Positions 8,847-18,826 of a DNA stretch of 64,000 nucleotides are shown here, in pieces. Below the pieces are notes generated by a model. The model saw nothing but the letters and a program-made list of their open reading frames with translations. It ran no database searches and was not told the origin of the DNA. Each line of letters starts with the position of its first letter. Positions within the stretch are counted from its first letter, which is position 1. Position numbers and translations under genes: made by a program. The stretch is from Aliiglaciecola sp. 3_MG-2023 (GTDB taxonomy: Bacteria; Pseudomonadota; Gammaproteobacteria; Enterobacterales; Alteromonadaceae), in assembly GCF_030548205.1 (NCBI RefSeq), contig NZ_JAUORV010000005.1, forward strand, positions 248,001-312,000. The letters run 5' to 3'.

Positions 8847-9581
8847 CTAGCGCTCCAAAAATTGATTGATTGCGTCTTTGAGTTGCTCATCTCTTGCACC
8901 AGCACTCAGATATACCTGCTGTATACCAAGTTTAGCTGCATAATCGGCAAGACGCTGACTAACCATTATCCAAGGTGTAGATTTTAACCACGTTCGGTCA
9001 AACTTGTCCCATGCTGCCTGGATAATTTCGCCACTTGTGGCCACAATACATTGAATCTCTTGTGGCTGCCAAGCTTCTGTTTGCGAATAATCTATACAGG
9101 GCAAACGACTATAAAGATTAATATGCTCTACTATTGCACCGCGACTTTGTAGTTCAGTGGGTAATATTTTACGCCCGCCCACGCCTTTCACAAGAAATAC
9201 CTTTTGATTTGATAACGCTTGCAATTGTGGCAATGACAACAAGCCTTCTGAATTTGCCATATCAGGCACAATAACCTGTTTCGTTAACTGGGTTAAGCTC
9301 TCGCCGGTACTTGGACCCACAGCAAAAACCTGAAGTTCAGAGGGCCACTTTTGGACCCCATTAATTACGATCTCAGCCGCGTGTGTGCTAACGAATATAC
9401 ACTTAGTGCGAGCAATTTGCTCGTCATCTAAAGCTAAAATTGACTGTGCAAATTGTTGTAAATTGTGGTGGTTGATGTCGATTTCAATCAGCCCTAAACC
9501 TATGGTTTTAATGCCATGGCGTTGTAAATACTCAGTACTTTTTTGGAACTTCTCTTTCGGTCGCAGCAATAAAACAGACAT
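8847..9581 (-). CDS. hemD: Uroporphyrinogen-III synthase
   Basis: HemD closes and inverts ring D of hydroxymethylbilane to give uroporphyrinogen III in the tetrapyrrole pathway, acting directly after HemC. The 244-residue length is typical. Family features include the N-terminal VLLLRPKEKFQKSTEYLQ strand-loop, the CIFVSTHAAEIVINGVQKW segment, AVGPSTGESL, and VKGVGGRKILPTELQSRGA. It lies 5 bp downstream of hemC and 1 bp upstream of hemX, so the four genes form one operon. Sequence conservation is low in this family, but the context makes the call firm. Confidence 0.93.
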   Translation of the reverse strand: MSVLLLRPKEKFQKSTEYLQRHGIKTIGLGLIEIDINHHNLQQFAQSILALDDEQIARTKCIFVSTHAAEIVINGVQKWPSELQVFAVGPSTGESLTQLTKQVIVPDMANSEGLLSLPQLQALSNQKVFLVKGVGGRKILPTELQSRGAIVEHINLYSRLPCIDYSQTEAWQPQEIQCIVATSGEIIQAAWDKFDRTWLKSTPWIMVSQRLADYAAKLGIQQVYLSAGARDEQLKDAINQFLER

Positions 9582-9586
9582 CGATA

Positions 9587-10513
9587 TTACACGTATGCTT
9601 CAGCTAAATAGTCTTGCGCGCCTTGTTCTAACAATTTTTCAGCAACAGCGTTGCCCAGTTGTTCAGGCTCCGAAATATCGCCGTACTGATCTGCCATAAT
9701 TATTTGTTTGCCGGAAATAGAGCCGACCAACCCACGCAAGTGTAGTTGATTGTCGACGATTTCGCAGAAACTGCCAATGGGTACCTGACAGCCACCTTGT
9801 AGCTTAGCGTTCAAAGCGCGTTCAGCTACAACACGGGTTGCAGTACCAGGATCATTTAAGGGTTGTAATAGTGCGACTAATTCTGCGTCTTCAGTACGGC
9901 ATTCAATCCCAACGGCTCCTTGACCCACAGCCGGTAACGAGACCCTGCTGCTAATTTCTTGTCGTATGCGGTCAGCCATGCCTAAACGAATTAAACCAGC
10001 AGAGGCTAAAATAATTGCGTCGTATTGACCATCATCAAGCTTCGCTAAACGAGTATTTACGTTGCCACGGAGATCTTTTACTTGAATATCTGGGCGATAA
10101 GCTTTGATTTGTACTTGTCGACGTAAACTTGAAGTGCCCACAACGGCGCCTTTTGGTAGGGAAACAATGTCTTCGTATTTATTGGATACAAAGGCATCTA
10201 ATGGATTTTCCCGTTGGCAAATGGCGTGTAACCCAAAGCCTTCGGGAAACTCCACTGGGACATCTTTCATGGAATGTACTGCAATATCGGCTTCGCCTTT
10301 TTGCATTGCCACTTCCAATTCCTTGATGAATAGTCCTTTTCCGCCTACTTTGGCCAGTGGTGTATCGAGAATCACATCGCCTTTGGTTGTCATTGGCACC
10401 AATTCAATTGCAATGTGAGGGTGCGCCTTTTCTAATTCAGCTTTCACAAATTCAGCCTGCCAAAGAGCAAGGGCGCTTTTACGGGTAGCAATTTTTATTA
10501 CTGAGCGAGTCAT
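9587..10513 (-). CDS. hemC: Porphobilinogen deaminase (hydroxymethylbilane synthase)
   Basis: HemC polymerises four porphobilinogen molecules into hydroxymethylbilane on a covalent dipyrromethane cofactor. I chose the start [20 protein letters not shown] at 10513, which aligns with other HemC N-termini; an in-frame ATG 8 codons upstream is possible. Visible motifs are [56 protein letters not shown], and the cofactor-attachment cysteine in [14 protein letters not shown] (about residue 242). At 308 residues it is full length. It is the first gene of the hemCDXY operon. Confidence 0.97.
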   Translation of the reverse strand: MTRSVIKIATRKSALALWQAEFVKAELEKAHPHIAIELVPMTTKGDVILDTPLAKVGGKGLFIKELEVAMQKGEADIAVHSMKDVPVEFPEGFGLHAICQRENPLDAFVSNKYEDIVSLPKGAVVGTSSLRRQVQIKAYRPDIQVKDLRGNVNTRLAKLDDGQYDAIILASAGLIRLGMADRIRQEISSRVSLPAVGQGAVGIECRTEDAELVALLQPLNDPGTATRVVAERALNAKLQGGCQVPIGSFCEIVDNQLHLRGLVGSISGKQIIMADQYGDISEPEQLGNAVAEKLLEQGAQDYLAEAYV

Positions 10514-10630
10514 AAACAATCCGGTTAACCTTTTCATTCCATTTTAAGGTTTTGTGGTCCGGATTGGTACAGCAGAGTTGTAAAAAACCTGATAACCAGG
10601 ATGATCTACATCAATAGCAACGAAAAAAGT

Positions 10631-11077
10631 CTAAAACTCCACCACTAATGGGTATTGTTCGTCGGCTTTTCGGATATATTCATCTCTGTTTTCCAGCCAT
10701 TTCTCCATCACGCTGATGCTGTAATTCAAATACAGTTTTTCCCCTACAATGGTAAAAGCATTCTCATCTATACCTACTAAGTTGCCATCCGCCATCGCGT
10801 AAGCACAATATCCACCGTACTGTGGCGCATATTTCTCAGGGTTCGCGACAAACATTGCTTTATGTTCTTCAGTGGAAAAGTGCCATTGGGCTCCTCGCCA
10901 ATCGTAGGTAATTTGTTTGTTACCTTTTACCGGTTTGTTTTGAGTGAAGTACGCGACAGTATCGTAACCATAAATAGCGTGGTTATTGAAAAAGCCTGTC
11001 TCGATGGGATCAGATGCTTTGGCAGTGGTTATAAATAGGCTAGTTATGGCAAATATAAGTACTTTTAAATAATTCAT
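10631..11077 (-). CDS. Secreted YHS-domain protein
   Basis: The 148-residue protein has a cleavable signal peptide (YLKVLIFAITSLFITTAKAS) and a YHS-type domain: AIYGYDTVAYFTQNKPVKG, then WHFSTEEHKAMFVANPEKYA and QYGGYCAYAMADG. YHS domains are associated with metal binding or oxidoreductase partners, and this secreted subtype is widespread in marine proteobacteria without a settled function. It is monocistronic, divergent from nothing and separate from the hem operon. Confidence 0.82.
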   Translation of the reverse strand: MNYLKVLIFAITSLFITTAKASDPIETGFFNNHAIYGYDTVAYFTQNKPVKGNKQITYDWRGAQWHFSTEEHKAMFVANPEKYAPQYGGYCAYAMADGNLVGIDENAFTIVGEKLYLNYSISVMEKWLENRDEYIRKADEQYPLVVEF

Positions 11078-11292
11078 GTTAGATCCGTTTGGAAAGTTCG
11101 TTAAGGTTATTTACAGAACCGGTGAAACGGACCAAAAATTTCATCACAAATTTATCACGGCTTAAATTAAAGGGACTAGCAAGGCCTAGGTGGTTACAAA
11201 TACCTCCTCAAAGTGGTAAGTAAAGAACTAGATTTTACGTTCAATACGATAGTGATAAAAGTGGTAAAGTGAATACTTACTTATTCTACGTG

Positions 11293-12774
11293 TCAGAGAA
11301 ATATTAAAGGTGCTAACCAAATAGACACGACACTCAGTAAAACTAAACCGACAATATTTAGCATCACCCCTGCTCGTACCATTTGTGGAATAGTGATAAC
11401 ACCTGAGGCAAAAACAATGGCATTAGGAGGAGTCGCTACGGGCAGCATAAACGCGCAACTTGCCGCTAGTGTAATAGGTATACATAGTAATAATGGCGAT
11501 ACACCTAGCTCTAAAGCAACGGCAGCAACGACCGGCAAAAAAGTCGCTGCAGTTGCAACATTACTGGTGAGCTCTGTTAAAAATATAACTAAAGCGGTGG
11601 CTGCCACGACTAGGGTAAATACACCTAATGCTCCTAAAGGCATCAAACTACTGCCTAACCAGCTGGCAAGCCCAGAAGAAGATACCGCAGCGGCTAGACT
11701 TAAACCACCGCCAAATAAAATAAGTACCCCCCAAGGTAATCTACTTACGTCCTCCCAAGTCATGATTTGCAATTGCTTTTTATCACCACTGGGTAACAAA
11801 AATAATAGCAGAGCTGCCGTCATTACTATGCCAGTATCGGTTAAAAAATCGATACCAAATAGCGCGGAAATTGGGCGTCTAATCATCCAAAGGAGCACTA
11901 CGGTGGCAAACACAATGGCAACCCGTTTTTCAGCACCGCTCATAGGTCCTAGGTTTTTTCTAAGTTCGTTTAGGTGAAGTTGCACCTCTGGGTTTTTAGG
12001 TATATCAATTTTAAAACTCACCCTTGTTAACGACCACCAAGCTAGTGGCAACATAATGAGTGTTACTGGCACGCCAAGGGCCATCCAACTGGCAAACGTC
12101 AGTTTGATATCGTAATTTTCACTTAAAAATGCAGCTAACAAAGCGTTAGGGGGTGTACCGACTAAAGTGGCAAGGCCGCCAATGGTGGCCGCGTAGGCTA
12201 AACCCAATAACATGGCGATCTGAAAAGTTTTGGTTTGCTGTTTACTCAGATGAGGATTGTGCTCTGCAATAACACGGGTAACGGATAATGCAATCGGCAT
12301 CAACATCATGGTAGTAGATGTATTTGTCATCCACATTGATAGCAATGCCGCCACAACCATAAAACCGCCAATCAGATTGTTTCCATCTGTACCGGTGTAA
12401 GACAAAATTACTAGGGCTATGCGTTTGTGTAAGTCCCAGCGCTCGACCGCAAGGGCTAATATAAACGCCCCCATAAAAAGATAAATAATCGGGTTTGCAT
12501 AATCAGATGTAGCGTCTGCTAAGGAACTAATGCCTAGAAATGGAAAGGTGACTATAGGTAAAAAAGCCGTAGCAGGAACGGGAATGGCTTCTGTGGCCCA
12601 CCAAGTTGCCATCCATATGCCTACCGCTGCAACACGCCATGCAGTGGGGTCCATGGCAGTTTGATTGGTGCCCAAAAGCATCATTAAAACGAACAACGCA
12701 GGCCCAGCAATAAGACCAATGTTTTGATATCGACCTCGTTTTTGGTCGGTGATATCCGGTAAGCTATTACTCAT
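11293..12774 (-). CDS. SLC13/DASS family sodium-dependent anion carrier
   Basis: The 493-residue inner-membrane carrier has about 11-12 hydrophobic segments. The SLC13 signature is visible near the C-terminus (ELTSNVATAATFLPVVAAVA, then ITLAASCAFMLPVATPPNAI). The paired N-terminal repeat is TNTSTTMMLMPIALSV with GGLATLVGTPPNALLAAFL. These two SNT-type motifs bind sodium and the anionic substrate. Family members import C4-dicarboxylates, citrate or sulfate; the two TPPNA motifs favour dicarboxylates, but the substrate is not determined. It stands alone. Confidence 0.9.
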   Translation of the reverse strand: MSNSLPDITDQKRGRYQNIGLIAGPALFVLMMLLGTNQTAMDPTAWRVAAVGIWMATWWATEAIPVPATAFLPIVTFPFLGISSLADATSDYANPIIYLFMGAFILALAVERWDLHKRIALVILSYTGTDGNNLIGGFMVVAALLSMWMTNTSTTMMLMPIALSVTRVIAEHNPHLSKQQTKTFQIAMLLGLAYAATIGGLATLVGTPPNALLAAFLSENYDIKLTFASWMALGVPVTLIMLPLAWWSLTRVSFKIDIPKNPEVQLHLNELRKNLGPMSGAEKRVAIVFATVVLLWMIRRPISALFGIDFLTDTGIVMTAALLLFLLPSGDKKQLQIMTWEDVSRLPWGVLILFGGGLSLAAAVSSSGLASWLGSSLMPLGALGVFTLVVAATALVIFLTELTSNVATAATFLPVVAAVALELGVSPLLLCIPITLAASCAFMLPVATPPNAIVFASGVITIPQMVRAGVMLNIVGLVLLSVVSIWLAPLIFL

Positions 12775-13338
12775 ATTACTGCCTTAACATCGATATGGTT
12801 GAAAGTGGAGTCGATATCCATTTGTAGAACCAAATTTAAAGCTCTGTTTCTTAGCCTACGTAAAAATTAGATCTGCAGTCGCTAAAGGCATTGGAAAATA
12901 ATCCAAGGTTTTTGTTCGCCAGCGGTGCTATTTCATTAATTAAATTTACGCACACCAAGGCGAAGCTATCTTTTTATTGTTTTTAAGCCAACGTATTACT
13001 CTATGTGACGATAAACTTAGTTTTTGCTGGTATTTTTTAGGGGCTACCGGCCTCCATAATTGACAGACGTTGAAAAATCAATGAATTTACACGCCAACTA
13101 GGAATACGCGAAATGTATTCTTAAGCCGGTTTTCCCCATTGAATGGCAGTCCTTTTTATCGCCTGCGTTTTTCTGCCGCTTTACGAAAGTGAACTAGCAA
13201 AGCCTGAGGTTAGCTCGGTAACTGCAACAACTTAAGCAGCTGTTGAGGTTTCGCTTTGTCTCAATTCACTTTCTTTTTAACATATAGCGCGATAATTCAT
13301 CGCTGACAAGTGTAAGTTATGCTGGCAGCAGTTTGGCT
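12775..13338. other. Intergenic region, no supported gene, one large inverted repeat
   Basis: No open frame with a start, ribosome-binding site or recognisable product is seen on either strand. The only structure is the long inverted repeat at 13185-13273, annotated separately. The region contains the presumptive promoter of the SLC13 gene and the 3' flank of the esterase gene. Confidence 0.5.
13185..13273. repeat. 89-bp imperfect inverted repeat
   Basis: The outer arms GAAAGTGAA (13185-13193) and TTCACTTTC (13265-13273) are exact complements. Inside them CAAAGC pairs with GCTTTG. The centre contains CAACA/TGTTG around a CTTAAG core. On the plus strand the stem is followed by CTTTTTAA. It could be a structured RNA, a degenerate terminator or a small palindromic repeat. 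It does not match the composite repeats found elsewhere in the window. Confidence 0.45.
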
Positions 13339-14010
13339 TTACCCCAAACGTTCCTGCAACCATTCTGAAACGTCTTTAATTTCCTGTGGGCAAACATTGT
13401 GCTGCATTGGGTACTCTTTCCATTTTACCGGATAACCCAGATCTTCTAAGACTTTGAAGGCGGCATGGCCTAAAAACATCGGAACCACTTCATCTTGCTG
13501 TCCATGGGCACACAGTACAGCTGTGTCTCTATTGGCCTCATGAACTTGCTCAGCAAACTTGTCTGGTTCAGACATATAGGTTGAAAGAGCCATAATACCT
13601 GCCAGCTTTTCTGGATAACGGGTGCCTAAGTGAAGGGCGATTACCCCGCCTTGTGAAAAGCCTGCCAATACTATCCGATTCGCGGGTATGCCCTTGGCTT
13701 TCTCCGCGTCAATCAGTTTTGCTACTTTGGAGGCTGAGTCTAATACTCCTTCCACATCGGCACGATTATTAAAATCCATGGTTTTGATGTCGTACCAAGC
13801 TCGCATTGGCATGCCATTATTTATGGTTACCGGTCTCACAGGTGCGTGGGGGAAAACAAAACGAACCGCCATACTTTCAGGTAATTTCAGCTCAGGTACT
13901 ATGGGGGCGAAGCCATTACCTGAATCCCCTAAACCATGCATCCAAATAACAACTGCATCGTGTGGCTTCTTCGGATTCACTTCTACGTAGGGCAATATCT
14001 GCTCATTCAT
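13339..14010 (-). CDS. Carboxylesterase/phospholipase family alpha/beta hydrolase
   Basis: The 223-residue cytoplasmic esterase hydrolyses short-chain acyl esters or acyl-thioesters. The catalytic triad is visible: Ser119 in GFSQGG, Asp173 in HGQQDEVVPM and His204 in PMQHNVCPQE. The oxyanion-hole motif WMHGLGDSGNGF and the PHAPVRPVTINNGMPMRAWYD segment are typical of the abhydrolase_2 (EstB/acyl-protein-thioesterase-like) family. Length is normal and there is no signal peptide. It lies 24 bp downstream of cyaY on the same strand, so the two may be cotranscribed. The natural substrate is unknown. Confidence 0.92.
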   Translation of the reverse strand: MNEQILPYVEVNPKKPHDAVVIWMHGLGDSGNGFAPIVPELKLPESMAVRFVFPHAPVRPVTINNGMPMRAWYDIKTMDFNNRADVEGVLDSASKVAKLIDAEKAKGIPANRIVLAGFSQGGVIALHLGTRYPEKLAGIMALSTYMSEPDKFAEQVHEANRDTAVLCAHGQQDEVVPMFLGHAAFKVLEDLGYPVKWKEYPMQHNVCPQEIKDVSEWLQERLG

Positions 14011-14034
14011 GTAGCTACTTCCTTTGATCTTCTT

Positions 14035-14349
14035 TTAGGATAATTTTACGTTTTGTTCTGCTTGTTTGCTGGCTGCTTCATCAATAAATGACCAAAACTC
14101 AACACCAGTGCGCTCATCAATCCACAGGCCATCTTCATAATTGAAATGATGACCATTAAATTTGGTTGCCACCCAAAGTTGGTGCAAAGGTGCTTGTTTG
14201 TTTAAAATTATCTTGGTTTTATTTAAAAACTCGAGGGTTAATATGCCTTCTGCCGATTCATAATCGATATCCACTTCGCACGCGTCTAGCGCTTCTTCCA
14301 GTTGGATAAACATGTCATCTACAAGTTGGTGATACTGGCTGTCATTCAT
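14035..14349 (-). CDS. cyaY: Frataxin-like iron donor protein CyaY
   Basis: This 104-residue bacterial frataxin supplies or gates iron for iron-sulfur cluster assembly. Family features are the acidic first helix (YHQLVDDMFIQLEEALDACE and the following VDIDYE) and the central beta sheet ending in QLWVATKFNGHHF and DERTGVEFWSFIDEAASKQ. Length and domain layout are as in enterobacterial CyaY. In many gammaproteobacteria cyaY lies near hemC; here the two are about 3.8 kb apart. It is divergent from gmk. Confidence 0.95.
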   Translation of the reverse strand: MNDSQYHQLVDDMFIQLEEALDACEVDIDYESAEGILTLEFLNKTKIILNKQAPLHQLWVATKFNGHHFNYEDGLWIDERTGVEFWSFIDEAASKQAEQNVKLS

Positions 14350-14429
14350 TTTGTGATTCGCTAGTTAGGTAAAAAGTCAGAATATGTTAACATTGCAAAA
14401 ATTTCGCGACAGTTATTTTATAAAAATTT

Positions 14430-15074
14430 ATGGCAAAAGCACCCGGTAACTTATTTATTTTGGCCGCTCCTTCAGGAGCAGGTAAATCTAGTCTCATAAA
14501 TGCGCTAATCGAAAGGCACAGTGAGTCGACCATGCACAGTAACAAAATGCAGGTTTCTGTTTCTCATACTACCCGCAGCCCTAGGCCCGGAGAGGTAGAT
14601 GGTCAGCATTATCATTTCGTAAGCAGAGAGGAGTTCGAAAAAAACATTGAGCAACAAGTGTTTTTCGAATGGGCAGAGGTATTTGGAAACTACTATGGAA
14701 CCTCTCGCGTGGTGATAGAAGAAACACTCAAGCAGGGCACTGATATTTTCTTAGATATTGATTGGCAAGGGGCGCGCCAGGTTAAAGCGCAAATTCCTGA
14801 CACTGCGACCATTTTTGTCGCTCCGCCTTCACGGGATGAACTCTTTCGACGGTTAACCCAACGCAATCAAGACTCAGAAGAAGTGATTCAACAACGAATG
14901 AAAGAAGCCGAGTCAGAAATTTCCCACTACCATGAATTTGACTTTATCGTGGTGAATGATGATTTTGAGTCCGCTTTGAAGGAGCTAGATTCGATAGTAA
15001 GTGCTCGCAGACTTAGAAAAGAGAAGCAGGTCGTCCGTCATGCTAGCTTATTTGCCAATTTATTGGGAAAATAA
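14430..15074 (+). CDS. gmk: Guanylate kinase
   Basis: Gmk phosphorylates GMP to GDP with ATP, feeding GTP and (p)ppGpp pools. The 214-residue sequence has the P-loop [16 protein letters not shown] near the N-terminus, the GMP-binding [20 protein letters not shown] motif, [16 protein letters not shown], and the lid segment [17 protein letters not shown]. It is followed by a strong terminator and then rpoZ and spoT, an arrangement conserved in gammaproteobacteria. Confidence 0.97.
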   Translation: MAKAPGNLFILAAPSGAGKSSLINALIERHSESTMHSNKMQVSVSHTTRSPRPGEVDGQHYHFVSREEFEKNIEQQVFFEWAEVFGNYYGTSRVVIEETLKQGTDIFLDIDWQGARQVKAQIPDTATIFVAPPSRDELFRRLTQRNQDSEEVIQQRMKEAESEISHYHEFDFIVVNDDFESALKELDSIVSARRLRKEKQVVRHASLFANLLGK

Positions 15075-15106
15075 ACTAGTTAATGATCGTGAAAGATCTT
15101 TCTTTT

Positions 15107-15142
15107 AGGTCGATAAAAACGTAAACTACTCGACCTTTTTTT
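15107..15142 (+). terminator. Rho-independent terminator after gmk
   Basis: Arms AGGTCGA (15107-15113) and TCGACCT (15130-15136) pair and run directly into a T-rich tail (TTTTTTT). It lies between gmk and rpoZ, so rpoZ-spoT probably also has its own promoter. Confidence 0.85.
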
Positions 15143-15180
15143 GAACACCTTTAGACATATCGACCACCTCGGAGAAATAT

Positions 15181-15450
15181 ATGGCTCGTGTAACAGTAGA
15201 AGATGCCGTAGATAAAATTGGCAATCGTTTTGATTTAGTATTGGTTGCTGCTAAGCGCGCACGTCAGATTGCTATTGAAGGCAAAGAACCCCATGTACCT
15301 ATGGGAAATGACAAACCTACAGTAGTCTCTCTTCGTGAAATTGAAGAAGGTTTTGTTGATGCATCAACCATTGCTGCTGAAGCAATTCGTGACCAGCAAG
15401 AGCACGATGAAGCAGAGTTTTCGTCAGTTGCGAACATCCTGTCTGAGTAA
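15181..15450 (+). CDS. rpoZ: RNA polymerase omega subunit
   Basis: Omega assists folding and assembly of the beta-prime subunit and contributes to ppGpp binding by RNA polymerase. The 89-residue protein starts [20 protein letters not shown] and contains [20 protein letters not shown], both diagnostic. A GGAGA ribosome-binding site precedes the ATG. It sits upstream of spoT, as in Escherichia coli. Confidence 0.97.
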   Translation: MARVTVEDAVDKIGNRFDLVLVAAKRARQIAIEGKEPHVPMGNDKPTVVSLREIEEGFVDASTIAAEAIRDQQEHDEAEFSSVANILSE

Positions 15451-15558
15451 AATTGAGTCAATCCTGAACTCATCTGAGTTCAGGATGAACTTATTGGCTG
15501 ACAATCTTACAAATTCCTCGTATTCTTAACTACCAAGTTAACTAAAAGCATGTGTTAA

Positions 15559-17676
15559 GTGTATTTATTCGAAGGCCTGAAAAACAAACTAAGTGATTAT
15601 CTACCTCTAAGCACCGTTGAGGGGATTGAGGCTGCCTTTGTTTTGGCTAAAGATGCACATGAAGGACAAATGCGCTCCAGTGGCGATCCGTACATTACTC
15701 ACCCCGTCGCGGTAGCCGGGATTCTCGCCGATATGCACCTTGATGAAGAAACCATCAAATCTGCATTGCTACATGATGTGATTGAAGACACCCATTACTC
15801 CAAAGAAGATTTAGTCGAAGCATTTGGTGAAACGGTGGGAGATTTAGTTGAAGGTGTTTCTAAACTGGATAAAATTCAGTTTAGTACCAAGCAAGAAGCC
15901 CAAGCCGAAAATTTCCGCAAAATGATGATGGCCATGGTGCAGGATATTCGAGTTATCCTGATTAAACTTGCTGACCGAACCCATAATATGCGTACTTTAG
16001 GCTCATTGCGACCGGACAAGCGTCGCAGAATAGCCAGAGAAACCCTCGAAATTTATGCTCCCATTGCCCATCGTCTCGGTATCCACGATATTAAAAATGA
16101 ATTAGAAGACTTAGGTTTTCAAGCAATGTATCCCATGCGTCATCGGGCCCTATCGGCAGCGGTGAAACAAGCTCGTGGTAATCGCAAAGAGATCATTGAA
16201 AATACCCGCAATGAAGTTGAAACCCGTTTGCAAGCCCATGGCCTTGAAGCGCAAGTGGTTGGCCGCGAAAAACATTTGTATTCCATCTATCGGAAAATGA
16301 AGAATAAAGAGTTGTTGTTCAATGAAGTCATGGATATTTATGCGTTTCGGGTAATCGTTAGTTCAGTAGACAATTGCTACCGAGGCTTGGGGGCAATGCA
16401 CGGTTTATACAAACCCATTGAAGGGCGGTTCAAAGACTATGTCGCTATTCCCCGTACCAACGGTTATCAGTCATTACATACTTCTTTAATCGGACCGCAC
16501 GGGATCCCTGTGGAAATTCAAATCCGTACTAATGAAATGGATCAAATGGCAGACAAAGGTGTGGCAGCCCATTGGATCTACAAAGATGATGGTGAAACAC
16601 AGCAGGGAACAACGGCTCAGGTCCGCGCGCGTAAATGGATGCAATCTTTACTAGAATTGCAGCAAAGCGCTAGTTCATCATTCGAATTCATTGAAAACGT
16701 TAAAACCGATCTGTTTCCGGATGAAATTTATGTATTTACTCCAGACGGTCGTATTATCGAATTGCCTATGGGGGCCACTCCCGTCGATTTTGCCTACGCT
16801 GTGCATACAGACGTGGGCAATTCCTGTGTGGGAGTGAGAGTGGAGCGACGTAACTACTCACTGAATAAACCCTTGCAAAATGGTCAGTTAGTGGAAATTA
16901 TTACTTCACCAAGGGCAAAACCTAATGCCAACTGGCTGAATTTCGTGGTTAGCGCCCGAGCGCGTTCCAATATACGTCATTATCTTAAGCGTCAGCAGTC
17001 AGAAGAAGCCATTAGCATGGGGAATCGTTTACTACGACATGCTTTAGGGGCAAGAAGGCTAGACGATATACCTCAAGAAGATAGAGATCGTGTAGTGGCC
17101 GAAACCAAGCACAATTCCTTTGATGAATTACTATCAGAAATAGGTTTAGGGAATGAGCTTAGTGCAATTGTAGCTCGACGCCTGTTAGGTGAAACAGAAG
17201 TGTTACCGGAAAAAGGTCGTAATGTTGCTATTCGTGGGACAGAAGGTTTATTAGTCACCTATCCTAAGTGTTGCTACCCAATTCCCGATGATGAAATCAT
17301 TGCCATTCTTAGCCCGGGGCGAGGCATGGTTATCCATCAAGTGGGCTGCAGCAATATTCGCAAGTTAAGTAAAGAAGAACCGCAACGTGTGTTACCCATG
17401 CAATGGGACAGCGAAGCCCAAGGTGAATTTAAAGCCTCAGTGAGAATTGAGCTTATTAATCATCAAGGTACGTTAGCAACCTTAACCAATGCCGTTGCAT
17501 CTTGTGATTCCAATATTATTGGTTTGCAAACAGAAGAAAAAGAAAGCAATGTTTATTACATTGATATTGAATTAACCACCAAAAATCGCGTACATCTGGC
17601 CAAAGTCATGCGCAAAATTCGCTCCATGCCGGAAGTACAAAAAGTCTCTCGTCATAGTAAAATTCGACACAACTAA
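15559..17676 (+). CDS. spoT: Bifunctional (p)ppGpp synthetase/hydrolase SpoT
   Basis: SpoT makes and degrades the stringent-response alarmone. I chose the GTG start giving MYLFEGLKNKLSDYLP, which matches SpoT N-termini. Domains in order: HD hydrolase (about 20-170, with THPVAVAGILADM and LLHDVIEDTHYS), synthetase (about 230-350, with GREKHLYSIYRKMKNKE, DIYAFRVIV and YKPIEGRFKDYVAIPRTNGY), TGS (about 385-445), a helical and cysteine motif region (YPKCCYPIPDDEI), and ACT (about 630-705). The HD motif is intact, so hydrolase activity is expected. Length 705 is standard. It is followed 11 bp later by ridA. Confidence 0.97.
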   Translation: MYLFEGLKNKLSDYLPLSTVEGIEAAFVLAKDAHEGQMRSSGDPYITHPVAVAGILADMHLDEETIKSALLHDVIEDTHYSKEDLVEAFGETVGDLVEGVSKLDKIQFSTKQEAQAENFRKMMMAMVQDIRVILIKLADRTHNMRTLGSLRPDKRRRIARETLEIYAPIAHRLGIHDIKNELEDLGFQAMYPMRHRALSAAVKQARGNRKEIIENTRNEVETRLQAHGLEAQVVGREKHLYSIYRKMKNKELLFNEVMDIYAFRVIVSSVDNCYRGLGAMHGLYKPIEGRFKDYVAIPRTNGYQSLHTSLIGPHGIPVEIQIRTNEMDQMADKGVAAHWIYKDDGETQQGTTAQVRARKWMQSLLELQQSASSSFEFIENVKTDLFPDEIYVFTPDGRIIELPMGATPVDFAYAVHTDVGNSCVGVRVERRNYSLNKPLQNGQLVEIITSPRAKPNANWLNFVVSARARSNIRHYLKRQQSEEAISMGNRLLRHALGARRLDDIPQEDRDRVVAETKHNSFDELLSEIGLGNELSAIVARRLLGETEVLPEKGRNVAIRGTEGLLVTYPKCCYPIPDDEIIAILSPGRGMVIHQVGCSNIRKLSKEEPQRVLPMQWDSEAQGEFKASVRIELINHQGTLATLTNAVASCDSNIIGLQTEEKESNVYYIDIELTTKNRVHLAKVMRKIRSMPEVQKVSRHSKIRHN

Positions 17677-17687
17677 GGTAAAAAATT

Positions 17688-18074
17688 ATGTCAAAGTCCG
17701 TAATTCACACTGACCGGGCCCCGCAAGCTATTGGTACTTACAGTCAAGCGGTAAAATCAGGAACAACCGTGTATCTATCGGGTCAAATCCCATTGGTTCC
17801 AGAAACTATGGAAATGGTTTCAGAAGATTTTAAAGCTCAGGCAATTCAGGTGTTTGAGAATGTTACAGCTGTCTGCGAAGCCGCTGGTGGCACCACCAAC
17901 GATCTGGTAAAAGTGAACATCTTTTTGACGGATTTATCTACTTTTGCCACAGTTAACGAAGTGATGAGCCAATACTTCAAGAAACCTTATCCAGCACGCG
18001 CAGCAATTGGTGTGAAAGAGTTACCAAAAGGTTCACAAATCGAAATTGACGGCGTAATGGAATTGCCTGAGTGA
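17688..18074 (+). CDS. ridA: RidA family 2-iminobutanoate/2-iminopropanoate deaminase
   Basis: RidA hydrolyses reactive enamine/imine intermediates released by PLP enzymes such as threonine dehydratase. The 128-residue protein has all family hallmarks: [51 protein letters not shown] and the C-terminal [20 protein letters not shown] with the conserved arginine. It is inserted between spoT and trmH, 11 bp after spoT and 41 bp before trmH, so it is probably part of the same transcript. Confidence 0.96.
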   Translation: MSKSVIHTDRAPQAIGTYSQAVKSGTTVYLSGQIPLVPETMEMVSEDFKAQAIQVFENVTAVCEAAGGTTNDLVKVNIFLTDLSTFATVNEVMSQYFKKPYPARAAIGVKELPKGSQIEIDGVMELPE

Positions 18075-18115
18075 TAGTGCTTTAGAAAGCTCAGCTTTCA
18101 AATTGAGGTTTTTAA

Positions 18116-18811
18116 GTGTCAGTGTCACCAGAACGTTATCAAAAAATTCGGGATGTTTTATCTAAGCGACAAACAAATTTAACCGTTTGTTTGGAGCAAG
18201 TGCATAAGCCCCACAATGTGTCTGCTGTGGTAAGAAGTTGCGATGCCGTTGGTATCCATAAAGTCCACGCGGTATGGGATGATGAAACCAAAGAATTACG
18301 CGGTGGCACCGCCATGGGCAGCCAAAATTGGGTGTACATGGAAACCCATCAAAGCATCGGTGAGGCGGTGAGTCATTTAAAAGAACAACAAATGCAGGTA
18401 TTGGTCACCCATTTGTCTGATGAGGCAGTGGATTTTCGAGACGTCGATTATACTAAGCCAACAGCGATAATTTTAGGCCAAGAAAAGCATGGAGCAACCC
18501 AACAAGCCATCGAATTAGCCGATCAAGAAATTGTGATCCCCATGGTAGGTATGGTGCAATCGTTAAACGTTAGTGTGGCTGCAGCCCTTGTATTATATGA
18601 AGCTCAGCGGCAACGACAAATAGCAGGAATGTACGATACACAGCATCTTGAAGAGTCAGATTGTCAAAAAATGCTATTCGAACGAGGTTATCCCGAGTTC
18701 AGAAGACTTTGTGATGAAAAGAATCTGCCATATCCTTATATCGATGAACAAGGAAGCATAGTCGCCGCCGACGATTGGTGGCAAGCCCTCCAATTCAAAA
18801 CCGCCACATAA
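18116..18811 (+). CDS. trmH: tRNA (guanosine-18-2'-O)-methyltransferase
   Basis: TrmH methylates the ribose of G18 in tRNA with SAM. It is a SPOUT-fold enzyme, recognisable from VCLEQVHKPHNVSAVVRSCD, ILGQEKHGATQQAIELAD and the knot motif IPMVGMVQSLNVSVAAALVL. The start is a GTG at 18116. At 231 residues it is normal length. In Escherichia coli trmH is followed by recG. Here recG lies 3.4 kb further on, separated by two repeat clusters, a peroxiredoxin-like gene and a mechanosensitive channel. Confidence 0.95.
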   Translation: MSVSPERYQKIRDVLSKRQTNLTVCLEQVHKPHNVSAVVRSCDAVGIHKVHAVWDDETKELRGGTAMGSQNWVYMETHQSIGEAVSHLKEQQMQVLVTHLSDEAVDFRDVDYTKPTAIILGQEKHGATQQAIELADQEIVIPMVGMVQSLNVSVAAALVLYEAQRQRQIAGMYDTQHLEESDCQKMLFERGYPEFRRLCDEKNLPYPYIDEQGSIVAADDWWQALQFKTAT

Positions 18812-18826
18812 ATTCGAACCCAACCA

